Assembly: GCA_002434005.1 (NCBI GenBank)
Contig: DJJF01000007.1
Location: forward strand, 442-10,113
DNA: 9,672 nt
From: Candidatus Saccharibacteria bacterium UBA6575
GTDB taxonomy: Bacteria; Patescibacteriota; Saccharimonadia; Saccharimonadales; Saccharimonadaceae
Direction: 5' to 3'
Under the pieces are notes generated by a model, which saw nothing but the letters and a program-made list of their open reading frames with translations, was not told the DNA's origin and did no database searches. A program made the translations under genes and the position numbers. Position 1 is the first letter of the stretch. Every line of letters begins with the position of its first letter. Positions 6,891-9,672 of the stretch are shown here, piece after piece.

Positions 6891-6925
6891 AAAAGAAAAA
6901 ACTCCGCTTCTATTTGCGGAGTTTT
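6891..6925 (-). terminator. Intrinsic terminator of rpsO, overlapping its last codons
   Basis: On the minus strand AAAACTCCGC (6916-6925) and GCGGAGTTTT (6898-6907) form a perfect ten-base stem around an eight-base loop (6908-6915), followed by a T-rich run (TTTTTCTTTT). The first arm contains the final rpsO codons, and the TAG stop (6910-6912) lies in the loop. The flanking A and T runs also make it terminator-like on the plus strand. It ends about 10 bases before the next promoter. Confidence 0.9.
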
Positions 6926-7176
6926 AACTTTGCGACAACGGCCTTGTAGGCTTCGAAGTCTCGACGCTCAAGGTATTTTAGCAGTCGTTTACGACGGCCA
7001 ACCATCTGAATCAAGCCGCGGCGAGCCATGTGATCGCCCTTGTTGTTCTTCAAGTGTGCAGTAATTTCCTTGATGCGAGTAGTCAGGATTGAAACCTGAG
7101 CCTGTGGGCTACCGACATCCGTCTTGTGGGTACGGGTAAGGTCGATCGCCTTATTCTTGTCCTCTTTTGTAATCAT
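6910..7176 (-). CDS. rpsO: 30S ribosomal protein bS15
   Basis: Primary-binding protein of the small subunit, contacting 16S rRNA helices 20-22 and bridging to 23S rRNA. The whole protein matches the family: ITKEDKNKAI at the N-terminus, HKTDVGSPQAQVSILTTRI (the conserved T-D-[VT]-G-S-x-x-x-Q-x-x-x-L segment), then NNKGDHMARRGLIQMVGRRKRLLKYL, with the usual helical spacing and a length of 88 residues. I use the ATG at 7176, which matches the family start. A TTG directly upstream (7179) is also in frame and would add one residue. There is no Shine-Dalgarno site; a good promoter lies immediately upstream and predicts a leader of 0-3 bases. In many bacteria rpsO stands between truB and pnp, as it does here with intervening genes. 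It is transcribed alone, with its own promoter and terminator. Confidence 0.97.
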   Translation of the reverse strand: MITKEDKNKAIDLTRTHKTDVGSPQAQVSILTTRIKEITAHLKNNKGDHMARRGLIQMVGRRKRLLKYLERRDFEAYKAVVAKLKLRK

Positions 7177-7185
7177 CAAGGGTGT

Positions 7186-7214
7186 ATTGTACCAGAGAAC
7201 GAGAGGTCCATCAA
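7186..7214 (-). promoter_or_regulatory. Promoter of rpsO
   Basis: On the minus strand, TTGATG (7209-7214) and TACAAT (7186-7191) are separated by 17 bases, matching consensus at 4 of 6 and 5 of 6 positions, with TG of an extended -10 just before the hexamer (TGG-TACAAT). The -10 ends 9 bases before the ATG at 7176 and 6 before the TTG at 7179. Confidence 0.7.
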
Positions 7215-7231
7215 GCTCAGTACAGTAGCCG

Positions 7232-7483
7232 TTAAATCGTACTGCCTAATCTTGTACCTATTTTTCGTGCAAGTTCTCTGCGATTTTCGCATGAAAGAGC
7301 CGTTATGCCAGCTTGGTCTTCAATTTCAGCTCGCACGCGAGAGTTCTCGACAATGTTCACGATGTCACCGCTAGGAAGTGATGGATGCTTTGCTTCATAA
7401 GCACTCGCCAACGCTGTCTCGCCGATACCGACACAAAAGTTGCAACGATTACCGATAGCAAAACATTCTTCTTTGGTAGCCAT
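7232..7483 (-). CDS. Small cysteine-containing protein of unknown function
   Basis: I do not recognise this 83-residue protein. Its N-terminus reads MATKEECFAIGNRCNFC, giving Cys7, Cys14 and Cys17 (C-x6-C-x2-C), with a fourth at Cys65 (TALSCENRRE). Four cysteines including a CxxC pair could bind zinc or an Fe-S cluster. There is no signal peptide or membrane segment, and the C-terminal part (about 66-80) looks like a basic helix. The case that it is a real gene is good: a near-consensus promoter (TTGACT, 17 bases, TATAAT) ends 8 bases before its ATG, it fits between truB and rpsO without overlap, and its composition is protein-like. A metal-binding role is inference only. Confidence 0.7.
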   Translation of the reverse strand: MATKEECFAIGNRCNFCVGIGETALASAYEAKHPSLPSGDIVNIVENSRVRAEIEDQAGITALSCENRRELARKIGTRLGSTI

Positions 7484-7491
7484 AATATTCT

Positions 7492-7520
7492 ATTATATCA
7501 ATTTATTGTTAATAAGTCAA
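7492..7520 (-). promoter_or_regulatory. Near-consensus promoter of the small Cys-containing gene
   Basis: On the minus strand, TTGACT (7515-7520, 5 of 6) and TATAAT (7492-7497, 6 of 6) are exactly 17 bases apart, with TGA before the -10 giving an extended element. This is the best promoter in the window. The -10 ends 8 bases before the ATG at 7483, so the transcript should have a leader of about 2 bases. Confidence 0.8.
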
Positions 7521-7524
7521 TATC

Positions 7525-8205
7525 CTAGATATCTGTTAACTCTGATGCATCTTCGATTTTTAGCTCGCTGATGACTGTCCGGCGTAGCGCTGAACAGTAC
7601 GCACCTACTCCGAGCTCCTTACCAATATCCTCAGCTAGACTACGGATATATGTACCGGAACTAACGTGTGTGCGGATTTTCAACTCCGGATATGAATAGT
7701 CCACCACTTCAAGGGAATGAATATGCACCTGTCGGGCTGGAATATCTACTTCTTGGCCCTTACGCGCTAATTTATACGCACGCTGGCCGTTGATCTTTAT
7801 AGCGCTAAACGCTGGCGGGGTTTGCGTGATAGGCCCAGTGAACATACTGATAGCCGCTTCTACAGCCGCATCTGGCGGCATTTCATCGCTGACATGAGTT
7901 AACTCCCCTTCTGGATCGCCAGTATTGCTCGTATATCCCAGTGTTATCGTCGCTTCGTATGTTTTGTCCTGCTTCAAGAATTCGTCGGACTGTTTTGTCG
8001 CGTCACCGAGCAAAATGATAAGAAGCCCTGTCGCAAATGGATCGAGAGTGCCAGCATGCCCAATCCGTAGTTGCCGCTTTGTGGGCTTAACACCCTGAGC
8101 GTTGAATGCAGCCCGGCGCATACCGCGAATTTTGGCAACTACATCAAAACTCGTCCAACCCGCAGGTTTGTCGATCAGCAAGATTCCGTCATCGGTAAGT
8201 TTCAT
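7525..8205 (-). CDS. truB: tRNA pseudouridine(55) synthase, short form
   Basis: Isomerises U55 in the T-loop of elongator tRNAs to pseudouridine. Family motifs are intact: GILLIDKPAGWTSFDVV (7-23), the catalytic GHAGTLDPFATGLL with Asp55 (49-62), YEATITLGYTSNTGDPEG, TPPAFSAIKINGQRAYKLARKG, and the C-terminal SSGTYIRSLAEDIG. At 226 residues it is much shorter than E. coli TruB (about 314). It stops soon after the catalytic fold (LRRTVISELKI), so the C-terminal PUA-like RNA-binding domain is absent. The ATG at 8205 is fixed by the conserved N-terminus and lies 23 bases from the start of the divergent deacetylase, with only an AGG triplet as possible ribosome site. In many bacteria truB precedes rpsO and pnp. 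Confidence 0.96.
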   Translation of the reverse strand: MKLTDDGILLIDKPAGWTSFDVVAKIRGMRRAAFNAQGVKPTKRQLRIGHAGTLDPFATGLLIILLGDATKQSDEFLKQDKTYEATITLGYTSNTGDPEGELTHVSDEMPPDAAVEAAISMFTGPITQTPPAFSAIKINGQRAYKLARKGQEVDIPARQVHIHSLEVVDYSYPELKIRTHVSSGTYIRSLAEDIGKELGVGAYCSALRRTVISELKIEDASELTDI

Positions 8206-8213
8206 CGATACCT

Positions 8214-8221
8214 AGTATACT
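8214..8221. promoter_or_regulatory. Shared palindromic -10 of a divergent promoter
   Basis: AGTATACT is a perfect palindrome that yields TATACT on both strands: 8216-8221 on plus, ending 7 bases before the deacetylase ATG (8229), and 8214-8219 on minus, ending 8 bases before the truB ATG (8205). Each is 5 of 6 to TATAAT. The -35 positions at 17 bases are poor on both strands (CGGTAA on plus, GTCACT on minus). Confidence 0.55.
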
Positions 8222-8228
8222 GGACAGT

Positions 8229-8924
8229 ATGAAACGAGTGACCGTAGGAATATTTGCCCACCCTGATGATGAGAGCTTTGGGCCAAGTGGTACCCTACTT
8301 AAAATGGTTCAAGATGGTGTAGATGTTCACCTGTTACTGATTACCGACGGCGAAGCCGGAACCAATCCTTCTAACGCACCAGATCTTGGCAAAGTTCGCC
8401 TTGATGAATGGTCACGCGCAACCGAGTTGATCGGCGCAAAAAGCACCGCTCCTTTACACTTCCCAGACGGGGAACTTTCTCACAGTATGCATATCGCGAT
8501 TGGCGCAGCACTCCATGCCGAGATGCACCGCATCATAGAAAGCTACAGCGAACCGATTGAGCTTTCGGTCATGACATTTGACCTATTAGGCCTAACTGGA
8601 CACCTGGACCATATCGCAGCTGCATACCTTGCCACGCACCAGTTCTACGGCCTCAAGAATGATACGCCACCGAATGTGACCGTTGGTGAACTATGGTACT
8701 ACTGTCTGAGCCGTGAGCAAGCACCGAATACTGAGTGGACTGATTATTACATGCCAATTGGCCGTGATGAATCGCATATTAACCGAGTTGTAGACGTATC
8801 CGACGTACTCATACGTAAATACGCGGTTATAGATGCCCATGTAAGCCAGGTTCACGACGCTAATGCGCAAAAGCAGCTCGGCGATGAGCTGCTTTCGAGC
8901 GAACATTTCCGCGTCGTTTCGTAG
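8229..8924 (+). CDS. PIG-L/LmbE-like zinc deacetylase
   Basis: A 231-residue protein of the PIG-L superfamily, zinc enzymes that usually remove N-acetyl groups from GlcNAc-containing substrates. The N-terminal AHPDDES (10-16) gives zinc ligands His11 and Asp14 and the probable catalytic base Asp13. LITDGEAGTN (37-46) is the second conserved strand, and GLTGHLDHIA (121-130) supplies the third ligand in the family's G-H-x-D-H motif. No signal peptide or membrane segment is seen, so a cytoplasmic role is likely. Known relatives act in mycothiol, bacillithiol and GPI biosynthesis or on antibiotics; nothing nearby points to one of these. It is the only plus-strand gene here. It diverges from truB over 23 bases and converges on the proline-rich gene, with its TAG one base from that gene's stop. 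The start is fixed by the conserved N-terminus. Confidence 0.9.
   Translation: MKRVTVGIFAHPDDESFGPSGTLLKMVQDGVDVHLLLITDGEAGTNPSNAPDLGKVRLDEWSRATELIGAKSTAPLHFPDGELSHSMHIAIGAALHAEMHRIIESYSEPIELSVMTFDLLGLTGHLDHIAAAYLATHQFYGLKNDTPPNVTVGELWYYCLSREQAPNTEWTDYYMPIGRDESHINRVVDVSDVLIRKYAVIDAHVSQVHDANAQKQLGDELLSSEHFRVVS
8869..8895 (-). terminator. Hairpin inside the deacetylase end, possible terminator of the proline-rich gene
   Basis: AAAGCAGCTC (8870-8879) and GAGCTGCTTT (8886-8895) form a perfect ten-base stem around GGCGAT. On the minus strand the GC stem is followed by TTTT and then GCGC, about 30 bases past the stop of the proline-rich gene, so it could end that transcript. The T-run is short, and the hairpin also encodes deacetylase residues. 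Confidence 0.4.
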
Positions 8925-8925
8925 G

Positions 8926-9672
8926 CTATTGCCCAGGAATCTTAAACTGGTTTGGGTCGTTAGTTTCAGGCTGTGGAACTGGCGCTGGCACATCAACTGA
9001 GGACGTACCAAATATTTGCCCAAGCTGTTCAGGCGGCGTAGGGCCCTGCGGCGCTGGGAATGTTGGCAACGGCGGTGGCGGTGGAAGCTGTGAGAAATCA
9101 ACTGGCGTAGGTGCTGGTGGTGGCGCGATATCTGGCGCGCTAAACGGCGCTGCCGATACTGGTGCAGCCTGCTCTTGAACGGCCTCTTCTACGGGCGTAG
9201 GCTCTGGCTGGAATACAGGCGCAGGCGGCGCAGGAAGCGGCGTCGCCTCATACGCGAGTTCGACAGCTGAACGAGCTTCACTATGCTCATCTAGCTCGGT
9301 GTGGCGATTTTTCTTATCAATATCAGCCAGTGTTTCCATCGGTGGCAACGACGATACGTCTTCTTGCGGCTCAGGCTGTGGTGCAGGTTCTTCAATTGGC
9401 GCAGCAACTGCCTCTGCTGAAGCTTGGGTAGGCTCCGCGAAGATATCAACAACCGATTGCTCTTCAGCGTCATCAGCCGTAGCGTTGAATGGCGACTGGA
9501 AGGTTGGTTGGTTGTCGCCAACATATTTGCTACCGCCGTGGCTCAAGATTGTTTTGTTGCGATCGGCTTCGAGCTCGTGCTCTTTGTCATGCTGGGCCTG
9601 TTCAGCTGTGGCGTTCAGCGTCCCACCCATAGACGGCTCATCGGCTTGATCTTCTTTGGTTTTGGTATTTTC
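8926..9672 (-). CDS. Proline-rich acidic protein of unknown function, C-terminal 248 residues
   Basis: The frame is open to the right edge. The residues before the first visible ATG (9630) have the same acidic, hydrophilic character, so the gene very probably starts outside the window. The visible part is low-complexity and likely disordered: an Asp/Glu/Gln/His-rich beginning, then long Pro/Ala/Glu stretches (such as EEPAPQPEPQED), a run of five prolines (PPPPPLP, encoded at about 9064-9084), and a C-terminus ending NQFKIPGQ. There are no cysteines and no membrane segment in this part. I do not recognise it; a linker or scaffold role is possible but unsupported, and a folded or membrane domain may lie in the missing N-terminus. 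The five-proline run would be expected to need elongation factor P. Its stop is one base from the stop of the convergent deacetylase gene. Confidence 0.75.
   Translation of the reverse strand, partial: ENTKTKEDQADEPSMGGTLNATAEQAQHDKEHELEADRNKTILSHGGSKYVGDNQPTFQSPFNATADDAEEQSVVDIFAEPTQASAEAVAAPIEEPAPQPEPQEDVSSLPPMETLADIDKKNRHTELDEHSEARSAVELAYEATPLPAPPAPVFQPEPTPVEEAVQEQAAPVSAAPFSAPDIAPPPAPTPVDFSQLPPPPPLPTFPAPQGPTPPEQLGQIFGTSSVDVPAPVPQPETNDPNQFKIPGQ

Noticed and set aside
6630..7064. 144-residue plus-strand open frame spanning the ABC ATPase start and rpsO
   Set aside because: It runs antisense through two certain genes and across the rpsO terminator hairpin, and it resembles no protein family.
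9299..9649. 116-residue plus-strand open frame
   Set aside because: It is the antisense reading of the proline-rich gene, giving Ser/Ala/Gly-rich low complexity, with no start signals.
1..9672. UGA recoding, CRISPR arrays, tRNA genes, insertion sequences
   Set aside because: TGA acts as a normal stop in two genes, and I found no spaced direct repeats, cloverleaf-like segments, transposase motifs or terminal inverted repeats.

Overview
The window looks like a compact genome from the Patescibacteria (candidate phyla radiation), most plausibly a Saccharibacteria (TM7)-type organism. This is inferred from gene content and protein style (RNase J with PNPase, a family 4 uracil-DNA glycosylase, a single-domain TruB, short intergenic gaps), not from any database search. 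TGA is read as a normal stop (it ends the ABC ATPase and the 1509-2327 gene), so there is no sign of the UGA recoding known in SR1/Gracilibacteria. No tRNA, rRNA, CRISPR array or mobile element was found, and no stretch over 300 bases lacks a gene.

Layout from right to left. Nearly everything lies on the minus strand. A proline-rich protein enters from the right edge and ends at 8926, one base from the end of the only plus-strand gene, a PIG-L/LmbE-type deacetylase. That gene diverges from truB across a 23-base gap. After truB come an 83-residue cysteine-containing protein, rpsO (bS15), a two-gene ABC-2 exporter, pnp with a P-loop kinase-like gene, a membrane-anchored protein with an overlapping uracil-DNA glycosylase, and the first 256 residues of RNase J, whose C-terminus is off the left edge.

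How the genes work together. The order truB-rpsO-pnp is the well-known bacterial translation/RNA-decay cluster, interrupted here by a small gene and an ABC exporter. pnp (3'-5' phosphorolysis) and rnj (5'-3' exo- and endonuclease) put two central RNA-decay enzymes within 5 kb. The other genes (DNA repair, deacetylase, exporter) look like unrelated neighbours with their own promoters.

The most interesting signal is in the start regions. Three genes (rnj, the 2327 gene, pnp) have a Shine-Dalgarno sequence and a leader. Five others (ABC ATPase, rpsO, the Cys-containing protein, truB, the deacetylase) have a -10 hexamer ending only 6-9 bases before the start codon and no convincing Shine-Dalgarno, which predicts leaderless or nearly leaderless mRNAs. 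truB and the deacetylase appear to share one palindromic -10 element. A second notable point is that the family 4 uracil-DNA glycosylase has no cysteine at all, so it cannot carry the [4Fe-4S] cluster typical of its family. I see no wholly new multi-gene system.
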